64,000 bases of DNA, taken from assembly GCA_963682025.1 (NCBI GenBank), contig OY821521.1, positions 167,523,209-167,587,208 of the forward strand, given 5' to 3'. The notes below the pieces were generated by a model. It was not told where the DNA came from, searched no databases, and worked only from the letters and a program-made list of their open reading frames with translations. This stretch comes from Cordilura impudica (lineage: Eukaryota; Arthropoda; Insecta; Diptera; Scathophagidae). Shown here in pieces: positions 42,143-53,984 of this stretch (positions within the stretch are counted from its first letter, which is position 1; each line of letters begins with the position of its first letter). Both the position numbers and the translations under genes were made by a program.

Positions 42143-42935
42143 TTACTAAAAATATCCTCTTCCGTGGAATTTACTAAAAATATCCTCTTATGTGAAAATG
42201 GCATTAATAAAAATATACTTTAGTTATGAAAATTTTCATAAAACTTTTTTCAGACGAAAGGACTCATGGGGAGTGCCTGAACTTGTAATGAAACTATAAT
42301 ATGTTACAGAAAAAGAAAAAATATGTTTTTTTAACTTTCATTTTTAACATCACTACCAAAAACGGCAATTTTTCGTTTTTATAGATTTTTTTATTTGATC
42401 CAAAGCGATGGTCCCTTATAATTAGACATCATTTTATTGGTATTTGCATATCATATATGTTTTGTGTCGAGATGTATATGAATTATAAACTAAACATTAT
42501 ATGGATGGCTCACTTGCCAACAGATTAACCCAACTGTTGATTTATGAAAATTTTAAAGTGGAAACTCCTTCTTGACTATATAGTTTATGGTGAAAACAAA
42601 TGTCTCTAATAATAAGGTAGTTTTGATGGCATTAATCCTTGTTATAAGAGAAATTTGGTTTGAGGGAAAACAGTCAATAAGCCGTCAATAAAGCGCTTTG
42701 ACGTTAAACTTTTCATAACTCAGAAAGCGATGTTAATCGATTTGTCAAGTGAGGATACCATATATTACTTATGGAGGGCGTAAATTTTATTTATTTTTAT
42801 GTGTAAAGCGTATAGATGCTCAGGGGGGTAAAATCCATTTCACAATATAATCACAAAACCAGAGTAAGACAAAAACGGTGTGAGAGATAACGGTTTGGAG
42901 ATAAAATGAGGGACGAATAGCGTTATAAAAACGTC
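42143..42935. other. Satellite flank and diverged repeat
   Basis: A short direct repeat, TTTACTAAAAATATCCTCTT, occurs at about 42144 and 42168. The segment 42505-42760 is a diverged relative of 25195-25420. The segment 42790-42935 holds the inverted copy of the block found at 36353-36470. Confidence 0.5.
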
Positions 42936-44140
42936 TTGAAAAATTAAAAATTAAAAATTAAAAATTAAAAATTAAAAATTAAAATTAAAAATTTAAATTT
43001 AAATATTAAAAATTAAAAATTAAAAATTAAAAATTAAAAATTAAAAATTAAAAATTAAAAATAAAAAATAAAAAATTAAAAATTAAAAATAAAAATTAAA
43101 AATTAAAAATTAAAAATTAAAAATTAAAAATTAAAAATTAAAAATTAAAAATTAAAAATTAAAAATTAAAAATTAAAAATTAAAAATTAAAAATTAAAAA
43201 TTAAAAATTAAAAATTAAAAATTAAAAATTAAAAATTAAAAATTAAAAATTAAAAATTAAAAATTAAAAATTAAAAATTAAAAATTAAAAATTAAAAATT
43301 AAAAATTAAAAATTAAAAATTAAAAATTAAAAATTAAAAATTAAAAATTAAAAATTAAAAATTAAAAATTAAAAATTAAAAATTAAAAATTAAAAATTAA
43401 AAATTAAAAATTAAAAATTAAAAATTAAAAATTAAAAATTAAAAATTAAAAATTAAAAATTAAAAATTAAAAATTAAAAATTAAAAATTAAAAATTAAAA
43501 ATTAAAAATTAAAAATTAAAAATTAAAAATTAAAAATTAAAAATTAAAAATTAAAAATTAAAAATTAAAAATTAAAAATTAAAAATTAAAAATTAAAAAT
43601 TAAAAATTAAAAATTAAAAATTAAAAATTAAAAATTAAAAATTTTAAAATTAAAAATTAAAAATTAAAAATTAAAAATTTAAAATTTAAAATTATAAATT
43701 AAAAATTAAAAATTAAAAATTAAAAATTAAAAATTAAAAATTAAAAATTAAAAATTAAAAATTAAAAATAAAAAATTAAAAATTAAAATTTTAAAAATTA
43801 AAAATTAAAAATTATAAATTTAAAATTTAAAATTATAAATTAAAAACTAAAAATAAAAAATTAAAAATTAAAAATTAAAAATTAAAAATTAAAAATTAAA
43901 ATTAAAAATTTTAAAATTAAAAATTAAAAATTAAAAATTAAAAATTAAAAATTTAAAATTTAAAATTATAAATTAAAAATTAAAAATTAAAAATTAAAAA
44001 TTAAAAATTAAAAATTAAAAATTAAAAATTAAAAATAAAAAATTAAAAATTAAAAATTAAAATTTAAAAATTAAAAATTAAAATTTAAAAATTTAAAATT
44101 TAAAATTATAAATTAAAAACTAAAAATAAAAAAATTAAAA
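42936..44140. repeat. Large 7-bp satellite (AAAAATT)n
   Basis: About 1.2 kb of AAAAATT heptamers, almost perfect between about 43080 and 43640 and interspersed with TTTAAAATTTAAAATTATAA variants further right. It is the reverse complement of the (AATTTTT)-type array at 34968-36352, with a related flank on the left. Confidence 0.95.
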
Positions 44141-44471
44141 ATGCCAAACAAATTTAATAATGAAAATTTAAGATACACTTCCTTACAAAACTCGATATAT
44201 TTTTTTTTTATATGCTTTTTAACAGGTGTATATATAGTTTTTTTTTTTTTAACTACCCAGTGGCATTGTAAAGCTCATTTCAGTGATGTATAATATTTAA
44301 TTGAGACCTTCTAAAGGGAGTACCGAATTCACACATAAGTGTTTTTAAGACCTATTTTATGTTCAATATTTATTTAACCAATTATCCAGGGTAGTGCACA
44401 AAATTTTTATACAAATTTTTTCATAATTTAAGTATTTTTTCAAACATTCTTTCTTTTCAATTAAAAGAAAA
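44141..44471. other. AT-rich spacer after the satellite
   Basis: Nothing recognised. Confidence 0.3.
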
Positions 44472-44614
44472 ATGTTCCAGACGGTGCAAATCTACAAATA
44501 TGGTGGACAGGTAAAAAAAAAAACTTTCAAATGGGGTATGCTTGGTCAAAATCAGTTGGTAACTAAAATATTTACATGATCACAAGAAATCGCCTTGCCT
44601 ACTATTATTATAGA
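44472..44614 (-). mobile_element. Helitron fragment (5' end)
   Basis: CCAGACGGTGCAAATCTACA, GGTCAAAATCAGTTGGTAAC and CACAAGAAATCGCCTTGCCT, ending CTATTATTATAGA|T. Only the 5' third of the family is present. Confidence 0.65.
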
Positions 44615-45317
44615 TATAATTTTATTTAATATCCCCTTTACTAAATTTTCAATACTATTGGAAAACTACTACGAAATAAATTTAATTTATATATTAATAT
44701 AATTAATACAATTTATTTTTTTTTTTTAATTAAAGGGAATATTAGATAAAAATTACAACATCTTTATTACTATAAAAATATACTAAAAAAATAAATAATA
44801 ATATAGAAATATATAAATGATTTCTACTGTGAATTTGTTATATTTTCTAAATTAATTTTATTAATATAATATGTCGTTTTTTTAATTAAAGAAAATTATA
44901 TAAGGGTACCTCAATTTGTTAATTCCCAATACTATGAAGAAATACTATGTAAATAAAGTAGAAAAAAATATGTGAAATTGATAAAGAAATATTTAAATGT
45001 TTACCTCCATGGGCTGCAGGAAAGATCAAACTGATCCTAGTGCGTAGACCCTTCTTTATATAATCTTATCTAACCTAATAGTTATAATTTTAATATTATT
45101 TATTATTTTAAATTTTTTTACTAAGCATTTTTTTTTAATTTAAGTTTTTTATATTTTATCATAAATTATATGTTGTTTGAAATAATTAGACATACTTAAA
45201 CTGTGATAAAAAAGAATGAGACACATTAACAGTATTAAACAAATTTAATAAAACTTTTTTTCAATTCAATTTATTAATTTGTTAAATATTATTTATATTG
45301 TTTCATTATATAATATA
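44615..45317. other. AT-rich stretch, nothing recognised
   Basis: No coding sequence. A short CTAACCTAA run is at about 45070. Confidence 0.35.
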
Positions 45318-45346
45318 TGGACAAAGAGTTAAAGATTTAGGGCCGT

Positions 45347-45423
45347 AAAGTGTACTTCAAGTAGACTTTATTGTATGTTTTTCATACAAAATTTATTGAT
45401 AAAGTCTACTTGAAGTACACTTT
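45347..45423. repeat. Perfect 24-bp inverted repeat with a 29-nt loop
   Basis: The arm AAAGTGTACTTCAAGTAGAC+TTTA (45347-45370) is exactly complementary to 45400-45423. The loop holds a smaller hairpin, TTGTATG/CATACAA. Weaker symmetry continues outward (AAAGAGTTAAAG at 45322 against CTTACTCTTTT at 45447). Likely a very small MITE or cruciform-forming site. Confidence 0.85.
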
Positions 45424-45544
45424 AATTATTTTTCACATACGTCCCTTACTCTTTTTCTACTAGAATTTTTTAAAATTGATATACATATATACATTGTTTT
45501 TGAGAAAAAAATTTACAAATTTTGAATAGTTTAGATAAAACTTA

Positions 45545-48430
45545 GTCTACTAACTTACAGCCTATTACGCTGGAACTAAACCATTAATATGTGAATGTTC
45601 AGAGTTATTGCAACGAAGATAAAAGTTTACCGAGAGTCTAAGTAATTTAGTCTCCACTGGTTCTATATTTACGGGTGCATGGAGTCTATGCGTAGAAAAA
45701 TACCAAGGAAATTTATAAATCATTTTAAGTTATTTGTTTTGGGCTATTTGGAGTTTTTTAATGTGACATTTTGCACTATTTGCCCAAACAGCAGCTGTGT
45801 AGAACATAACCGCATCAAAGATTGCTTTATGTGTAATTTTTTCGTTATATTTAATCTTGAGTTTCGATTTATAAATGGATACATTTTATGAATATATTTA
45901 TGAATATTTATCTTATTTAAAACATATGATATGTGATCTTTAAATTTCAGTTTAAGATCAAGTATGACATCTAAATATGTAACTTTTTGTTGCCAAGCAA
46001 TTAAATGATTGTTCATGTTGATACCTACTTGGGGGATATCGTTTCCTCGTAAAAAATATTGCCTGTGTTTTGTCACTGTTCACTTATTGAACATCGATAT
46101 AATTTTCCATTTATTAAATATAATTTATTAAAAAACCATATGTCGAAATTTCAACTAACACTCTTTGTAAGTTAGTTATAACATCAACAGCAAACAATTC
46201 CAAGCAGACAATTGCCGTATCATCTGCAAAAATTGACATTGTAGAATACTTCAGTTGGGGGAGGTCGTGTGTTTATAAATTATAGAGTATTGGTGAAAGA
46301 CATGAGCCCTGTGGGCAACCAGCTGGAACATTTAAACTTGCTGAACAGTACGAACCAATATGTTCTTTAAAACTGCGAAGAGAGAGAAAAGCTTAAATAA
46401 TTTTTACCAAATTTGGTGGAAAATTTAATCGAATCATTTTATATATTAGCCCGTTATGCCACACTGAATCAAATGCAGCTTTAACAGCGAGTAGTACCAT
46501 TACCATTGATTTTTAAAACTGAATTGACTAAATTCTTTATTTTCACTAATGGTTGTACGAAAGCCGAATTGATAAGGGGGTAATACATTATTAGTACCAA
46601 TGAAATGAGTTAATTTTTCCTTAATAACTTTTTCGAGAATTTTGCTGATGGATGACAATTGGCTAATAGGTCAGTATGAAGAAGGACAATCAGCTGGTTT
46701 GTTTGGCTTTCTGACTAGGATATCCTTAGACTCTTTGAACGTGCGAGAAAAATAAAGTTTCAAACATGCATCTATTATAATCGTTAGGTACTTTATTCCT
46801 TTTTTGGGGAGGCCTTTTAAATATCTCTTATTTATACCATCAAGACCCGGTGACTTTTTTGGTTTCAACTTTTGTCTAATGCAAAAAATTTGAGAGTTAT
46901 TTGTTGAGGTATAATTTGGCAAGTTCAAAGTTTTTGCTTGAAGAAACTGGAGGGTATTATTAACTATGGATGTCGTTTCAGTATCCCCAATATTATTTGA
47001 AAATCTATGGTTTGCAGCAAACGCGAGTATTTTGCATTTTTCAAGATTTGTTGAGTGACGAGAATTTTTTTGCTTTAGAATTGGAATGTTCTTACTATTT
47101 TTCTTTAAAATTTTTGTGAGGTTCCCAAAATTGGAGAGAACCAATATCCAGAGCAGAAAGGAGGCATTCATTTCTAAATGTATCAATTTCTTTTTCAATA
47201 ATTTCTTTAAGCATTTTCACATCATAAAAATCATCAAAGTCTCTAAAACGCTGCCAGTTTCGCTTTGTACTATTCCTTTTCCCATAAAGGCGTAACGATT
47301 TTCTTGGATAATTTTTTGGGTACACTGCCATTAATACTAACATTTATAAGATTTTTAAAATTTGGTAGCATTGAATCGATATGATCCTCATGAACATTAT
47401 CTCTCGTATTTGGTAAGGTTATATGTCTGCCTACTGAGATATCTGGAATATTTTTTCCAATTTGCTTTATTAAAATCAAACTTTAAAAAAGATGAAGCAT
47501 TTACATTGGCAGTGAGTATTATTTTAACTGCAAATAATCGGAGCTTAAGTCATTTATAACGAATGTGTTAGTTAAAAAAATCAAGGGTAGAAAGTTCTCT
47601 GTTAGGTTTAGAAGAAACGTATGTATGATCGCTTGGATAACTTATGTCTATTTCGTTGACTCTAACTTGTCGTGCAATATGTTTCCCCAGCAATTTGCTC
47701 TACTTTAACCCCAAGTATGATGTCTACTGTTGAAATTTCCACCAAGTATATATTTTTGATCGCTATTGAATGTAAGATTCCAAATATCAGACGCAAAACG
47801 GAGTTTTCTATTATTGTCGGAACATGCGGGGTTGTTTATGGCCTCAAATTGATCAGCTTTGCTTCTACAATTACGAAAATTTGTTATGAGCTCCAGCGTT
47901 TTATTTCTTGCAGCGTGAACTAATCGTTGGTATTGTTAAGGTTGCAGTTATTGCTGATGTTATTGTTGTTATTTGCTAGCCATACTCCTGGTGTGATAGG
48001 TACATTTTGGCGTAAAGTGTTTGGGAAACTATTATTGTAGTTGGCGATATTAAAAGCTGCGTTTTTACGAGCAGAGTTACGCGTTGTTGGTTGAGCTCAG
48101 TACCTTATTTGTAAATAGCTTGCCTTATTAGAACAATTAGAACATTTAACAGTGATTTCTGTACAGGCAGACGTCTTATGGTGTCCTGTACAATTTGCGC
48201 AAAATGTCTTAACTTTGCATCTGCTAGAACCATGTCCAAATATTTGGCAGTTGTAGCATTAGGTAATTTTATTTTTATTAGTTCGTTGGAACTCCAATCT
48301 CACCTTGACAAAATCAATTGTAGAATGGTTTTGTCTTAATTCTCTTATTATTATGGATTGACGTTGAAGTTACATGACATATGTAATATATTCAGCATTG
48401 TAATTGCTCTCTTTTGTAACCAACTTTTAA
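45545..48430 (-). pseudogene. Jockey-clade LINE remnant: Gag zinc knuckles plus decayed ORF2
   Basis: On the minus strand: KVRLEFQRTNKNKIT then CYNCQIFGHGSSRC and CANCTGHHKTSAC (CCHC knuckles of ORF1/Gag, about 48330-48120). The decayed endonuclease region follows (about 47950-47480), then HEDHIDSMLPNFKNLINVSI (47270-47479). The ORF2 reverse transcriptase has KPKKSPGLDGINKRYLKGLP (46671-47198), LLAVKAAFDSVWHNG (about 46490; the usual first catalytic Asp is Ala), GCPQGSCLSPILYNL (about 46320) and FADDTAIV (about 46220). The C-terminus reads KVTYLDVILDLKLKFKDHI (45744-46076) and KFPWYFSTHRLHAPVNIEPV (about 45700-45640), ending near LINGLVP-like sequence at 45580. Many stops and frameshifts; 5'-truncated. 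Confidence 0.88.
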
Positions 48431-48649
48431 CTTTTGTGTCACGAAATAGATAATTGGGTTAGTATATATTGACCTTAAAAAAGATACTAACAATGAAAAT
48501 TGGGTGGTAACAATCTAGAACTTTTTATTTTAAGTTTCAAATGGTTCAATATGCATTAGATTTGTTTTTTTATCTTATATCATATATCGTTGAAATACGT
48601 CTTAACATAGCCTACAAAAACCCATATAGGTTCCCATATATAGTAGAGC
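48431..48649. other. AT-rich spacer
   Basis: Nothing recognised between the LINE and the Helitron palindrome. Confidence 0.3.
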
Positions 48650-49151
48650 CCAGTATTCGAAATTCGAATGCAAATTCCAGGAAATTTTATTTTTTTCATT
48701 AAATTTTTTTCTTTCAATTTTTTTTTAATCTATATAAGTATAAGTATTTTTAATCTATATAAAATTAAGAATTTTTAAATAAAAATCATTACATAGAGAA
48801 TTTTAAAATAAAATTCATTAAATTTCATTATAAATATTTGATGAACACACAAAAGAAATATAAATCGGATTGTTTATAAATAATTTCATAAGAGCCTAAA
48901 GCTATGCTAATCAATTTTAAGCAATTCACAATTCAGGGCGATTAAAACGTACTCTTTTTTTAAGCCGTCAATAATAAATGTACAGGCGATGAATTGGCTA
49001 AAATTGATTAGCATACCTTTAGGCTCTTATGAAGTTATTTATAAACAATCCCATTTATATTTCTTCTGTGTGTTCATCAAATATTTATAATGAAATTTAA
49101 TGAATTTTATTTAAAAATTCTCTATGAAATGATTTTTATTCAAAAATTCTT

Positions 49152-49170
<19 letters not shown>
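48650..49170. repeat. Helitron-derived large palindrome
   Basis: Left: CAGTATTCGAAATTCGAATG (Helitron 3' hairpin region on the minus strand). From about 48770 to 48940 the sequence is mirrored by 48985-49170, for example GAACACACAAAAGAAATATA against TATATTTCTTCTGTGTGTTC, with a ~45-60-bp unique centre. Two half Helitrons lie head to head. Confidence 0.75.

Positions 49171-49199
<29 letters not shown>
49158..49199. repeat. (TA)n microsatellite
   Basis: About 20 uninterrupted AT dinucleotides at the right foot of the Helitron palindrome. Confidence 0.95.
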
Positions 49200-49202
<3 letters not shown>

Positions 49203-51285
49203 GATAAGAAAAACATTGAAAGAAAAAATTTAAATAAGAAAATATATAAAAATATTTATTATAAATATTTTATTTTATATTATTTTATTTAATATATTTT
49301 TAAAACATAATTTTATCACTCTGCATTTCTCCTCCATGTGAACTATAACTATACCAAATTTCACGTTTTATATGCCATGATTTATATGCCGGCTAGGCAT
49401 TTTAAATACCTTTCATATGATGCACAATTCGTGTATGGTTTATTTGGATAAACTGTGAAAAATATACAGAAAGCGAAAAACGACTGTTATTTGGTACCTT
49501 TTTCACTCTCAAAATATGAAAGCGGACCGACGGAAAATAATACTTTTCTCTGTTATTTTAGTCTTCTATAACATATCTATGTTTCATCGCGATTTGTGGG
49601 TGAACATTCCTTGTTAGATGTTTAATTAATTTCATATCATTCATTTGAATCAAAGTAGGGCATTTATATAAACCTGAACAACGCATATAATTTCAAATTG
49701 AAATGCCTCATATAGAACAATAATTTATAGTCATTAATTTTACTTTAGTTTCAACAATTTTCAGTACGTTTTTTTTTAAACGTGTTTCAGCTAAAAATAC
49801 CTTTGAAAATATATAAATGGCCTAAACATAGTTGAAACTAACGCCCATAAAATATGTAAATTCAAATGTACATGAAAGTTTTACAACCCCCCGTACCCAG
49901 CAAAAAAAAAATAATAATAATAAAGAAAAAGAAAAACAAAGTGTGCACGCCATATTGTGTTAGAAGTAGGTTAAAAGGTAGTCATACACATACACTCATA
50001 TTTAGGTACTAACACAATAACCGAAAACCAGAATTATTTTTAAGTATAAACAATAGGTACTTATTTGTTGTTGGTAGGTTCTTTTTGTTTGTTTGTTTGT
50101 TTGTTTGTTTGTAAGTGTTTTGGTGAATGTCCTTCAACCCTGTGTTTATACTTAGAAAATTTAATTGTTTAAATATGTGTGACTGTGTTGGGTTAGCATG
50201 AAACAGACTTCTACAAAAAGATAAACTACAAGTGTTGGTGTAATTCGTGCAACTGAATATAAATATTTTATATACAAAATAATTTTGGTTAAATGTTTTA
50301 ACATACTTGGAAATTATATTTGTTAAAGTACTTAACCCAAACATCTATTTTATGTTTGATTTAATACACACATCAATAAAGCAATTTCTTTAACAAAATT
50401 AATGAAAATATTTTTAGAATTACTAACACTCACTTTATTCCAGGGTTTAGCCTAAAATTTAGTTAAGTATTTTGAAAACCATTTAAAATTACGAGTAATG
50501 ACTATTACAATTAGTAAATATAATTTTATATAAATTTGCTTCTTATTGGTATTTTTCTTTTAATAAACAGTATTAATACAATTTAAAATTTAATTTTTGT
50601 TCTCGTTTAAAGCTTTTCATCACTGCATAAAATTATTAAAAGTTTTTTGTTTTATTTTATTTCGTTACAAATAATATTTTCATATTTCACAAATGTTCAT
50701 GGCTATTTAGAAGTAACTAAAAATAACACTGTAAAAAGTTTTAATTTCAAAACTTTCTTATGTATATGTTATTTTAAATATAATTTTATCATTTTCGAAA
50801 CTTAATTAAAATATGCTGAAAGCAACACAAAAACAAAAAAAAAACAAACAAAACGAAACGAAACAAAAGATAATAAAACAAATTAAAGAGTTTTTCCATA
50901 AAAGTATAAAATAACAGCCACTTTGAAATTCTAATCATTTAGTTTGGAAGGAAGGTAGACCAAGAGAAAGGAGTTTCAATATAAAAAAAAAAAAATTATA
51001 CAAAAAAGAAAGCAGAAATATACAAAATAGATATTATCAAAAGTTTTTCAAAATTTATGAACTATTTATGGAAACGTTAAAAGGAATTTTATTTTTAAAT
51101 TAAATTTCGGGTTCAATGAAATTAAATGTGAGAATACCAAATGTGAAAATTCAAGTTGATTGGTGGGTGGCAGAACCCACTGAGCCTTGAAATATGCGGT
51201 GATTAAAAATAAAACAAATATAATTTTAAAATATGATTTTTTTTTTATATTTCGATCATGTTGCTTATTGAAAATTATTGGAAAT
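49200..51285. other. AT-rich stretch with one dispersed repeat
   Basis: The segment about 49306-49395 (TTTTATCACTCTGCATTTCT, CTCCTCCATGTGAACTATAA) matches 61970-62045 in inverted orientation. A TTTG microsatellite lies at 50087-50110. No gene is recognised; the 111-codon minus frame at 50009-50344 contains the TTTG run and looks like chance. Confidence 0.45.
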
Positions 51286-51289
51286 AAGG

Positions 51290-51760
51290 TTGTTAAGAAA
51301 AAATACTTTCATAAGAAAAAGTACTTTTTAAAAGGTTACTTTTGTACGAAAACGTAATTTTTTTTAAAGAAAATACTGTTTTTAAAAAAGTAAGCTATTT
51401 GAGAAAAGGCGATCTTTTATAGAGAGGGGTACTCTTTAAGAAAAAGTACTTTTTTTTTTTTTTTAAAATTTACTTTCTTCAGAAAAGGTAATTTTTTTAG
51501 AAAAGGTGATTTTTTAAGAAAATTAGCTATTTGTACCTGTTAAGAAAAAGTGCTTTTTAAGAAAAAGTACTTTTTTTTTAAGAAAATGTACTTTTTTAGG
51601 ATAAATAAATTTTTTTTTAGGAAAATTACCTTTTTAAGAAAATGTAATTTATTTAAGAAAATAAAGGTTTTTAATAAATAGTACTTTTTAAAAAAAAATG
51701 CTTTTTAAGAAAAGTTATTTATTAACAAAATTTACTTATTTAGCCCATGTAGCCCAGGAA
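51290..51760. repeat. Degenerate AT-rich array (AAGAAAAAGTACTTTTT-type)
   Basis: Imperfect units around TTAAGAAAAAGTACTTTTT. The same type continues at 54840-56890 beyond the long-TIR transposon. Confidence 0.7.
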
Positions 51761-51783
51761 TGTTTTTATTTTTTAAAACTTCA

Positions 51784-52365
51784 ATATGGGGGTTTCATGT
51801 CAAGTGCTCCAACTTTTGAAACCGATGTCTTCCCATCTGGATGAAATTTGCACCAAGGTTAGTCCTATTGGATAGTAGTTTAGACACAATTTTTCAATAA
51901 GATCGGTCCAGATCTCTCTGAGTTAGAGGGGATCAAAATTTGAAATTTTGGCCAAACAGGTGTTTTTTGTCATCAATGTAACTTATTACCCATTGTTCTT
52001 AGAAAATTTTCTCCCAAATAGTTTAGATAGCTATTTCTTCAATATTTCGGAAAAAAATACTTTAAAAAAAAAAATTTTTTTTTTTGACTTTTTTTTTTTG
52101 CTAAATTAAAGCATTTTTTGCCTTTTTTTTCAAAAAGTGCACTTTTTTTTCATAAGAAAGCTTAGGATTTTTCCTTTAAGAGCTTTTTGGTCGCTTAGTG
52201 GGATGGGAGTGGGATATCTATCTAAATAAATGTTTTGTAAGTCAAGACAACGGTTTTTCAATTTTTCACAAATGCACTATTTTGAATTTTTTCCTATTTG
52301 TGTGTAAAACCTTACAAATAAAACTTATACTGAGAAACTAGACAAAGTAACCTTTCCTAAGGTAT
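51784..52365. repeat. Left long TIR
   Basis: Inverted partner of about 53985-54556. Contains ATCCCACTCCCATCC on one strand and CATTTTTGAAAAATTGAAAA-type words mirrored in the right arm. Confidence 0.82.
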
Positions 52366-52506
52366 GTAACATACCTTCATAACATAACAGAAGAGAATGG
52401 TTATCTGTAACCTGAAAGAGTTATTTGCAACATTTCAATCTGAACACGAGGATTTAGAATTGGCTTCACGAAATTAACCCAAATTTAACATGAAAATGTT
52501 AAACTG

Positions 52507-53650
52507 ATGTTGAAGGAAATCAACTTAAAGTATTTAACAGATGATTCAGCAGAATATTTACACGATTACCGCGATTGCCTTAAATTGACTATGTGTCCTA
52601 ATGCAATAACTTCTCGCCACTTAGGTGAATGTACCAATTGCCCGAAAACCACATTCATCAAAGAAAATTTAATCAACTCTTTAGATCGAGAATATATAGA
52701 GGAGGTCAAATTTGATTCTTGGATTCAGACTGACAGATGCACATTGAAAACAATCATTTTAAATGTGGATGATTTTGTGGAAGAAATGTGTACAGGATTG
52801 CTAAACTTGAGAAACCATGACTTTTTAGTCAAAGAGCAATGGTCATTTTTCAAGGATTTGAAGACACATTTGAAGTCTGGTAAATTCGTTATTTCATATG
52901 ATTACGCAGAAAACTATAAATATGTTCTTCAGGATGCCATACAAGCATTCCACTTCAAAACGACCAAGCAACTATATTCACAGTAGTTATTTACTACATG
53001 AAAGATGAAAAACTGGAACACAAAAGTATGGCAATCATATCCGACGATTTAAAACATGATACCGTGGCAGTTTATGAGTACCAGAAGAGAATACTAAAAT
53101 TTCTAAAATCTAAATTTACAGTAAAGAAGGTATACTACGTTTCGGACGGAGCTCGTCAACATTTTAAAAAGAAAAGTAGCTTGGCAAACCTTATGCCCAT
53201 GAAAAAGATTTTGGAATGCCAGCTGAGTGGCATTTTCATCCTACTGCTCATGGTAAAGGAGCATGTGATGGTATTGGAGCAAACTTTAAAAGAAATGCAG
53301 CGAAGTATAGCCTCCAGTGCTCTCCTCAAGATCGCATCTTAGATGCGACTGCTTTATTCCATTGGGCAAAGAATTATTGTACAGAAACTAAAATTGTTTT
53401 TAGTAGCAAAGAGGATCATCAGGAAACATTGAAAACACTGAAGAGCAGATTCGATGCTGCGGTAACAATCGATGACACTGCTCAATACCATGCTTTTATA
53501 CCGCTTGTCGATGGAAGACTCAAGTTGAAAAAGTTTTCTGCCTCTATTCAATGCGATTTCTTTCCAAAGCCAACAAATAAACCAGCAGCGAAATTAACAG
53601 CTGAACCTAGTAACGCCAAGAAAGGATTGACAAAAAAACGCAGTAAATAA
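52507..53650 (+). pseudogene. Transposase-like protein of the long-TIR element, broken into three frames
   Basis: First frame 52507-52986: CTNCPKT cysteine pair, FDSWIQTDRCTLKT, then VISYDYAENYKYVLQDAIQA with a conserved-looking Asp. A frame change near 52970 leads to TVVIYYMKDEKLEHKSMAII and VYYVSDGARQHFKKK (second Asp, 52998-53190). A second change near 53185 leads to HEKDFGMPAEWHFHPTAHGK and GACDGIGANFKRNAAKYSLQ (third acidic residue, Glu of PAEWH; 53216-53650), then a lysine-rich C-terminus. The DYAENY / SDGA / AEWH...GKG..DG pattern is one I have seen in uncharacterised animal proteins and reads like a DDE nuclease, but I do not know the superfamily. Its place between long TIRs supports the transposase role (inference). 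Two one-base shifts inactivate it. Confidence 0.65.
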
Positions 53651-53984
53651 AGGCGACAAAAATGCTCGATGAAAGACTGGGTATTTAAAAATTTACAAGA
53701 CTTAAATACTTCATCAGCTACAATAAATTAAGTATAAAAATAGTTATGATATAAATGGATCTAATGCAATTAAGATTAAATTTTAATAAATTATTTATCT
53801 TTTTATTTTTTATATTATTATTATTATTATTATACATTACTTTAATTATTATTAAAAATAATTAAAAAATAATAATTTTTCAACATTTCTATAGAAAAAA
53901 AGCGATTTTTTCCTGAGGTTAACATATTCTGAGTATTACAGTATCGAGGGTATAAAGTTTTAGTTAGGAATGTTATATACCTTC

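Noticed and set aside
50009..50344. 111-codon minus frame
   Set aside because: Includes the TTTG microsatellite (KQTNKQTNK) and no known domain.
53354..53551. 65-codon minus frame inside the long-TIR element
   Set aside because: Antisense shadow of the transposase-like frame at 53216-53650.
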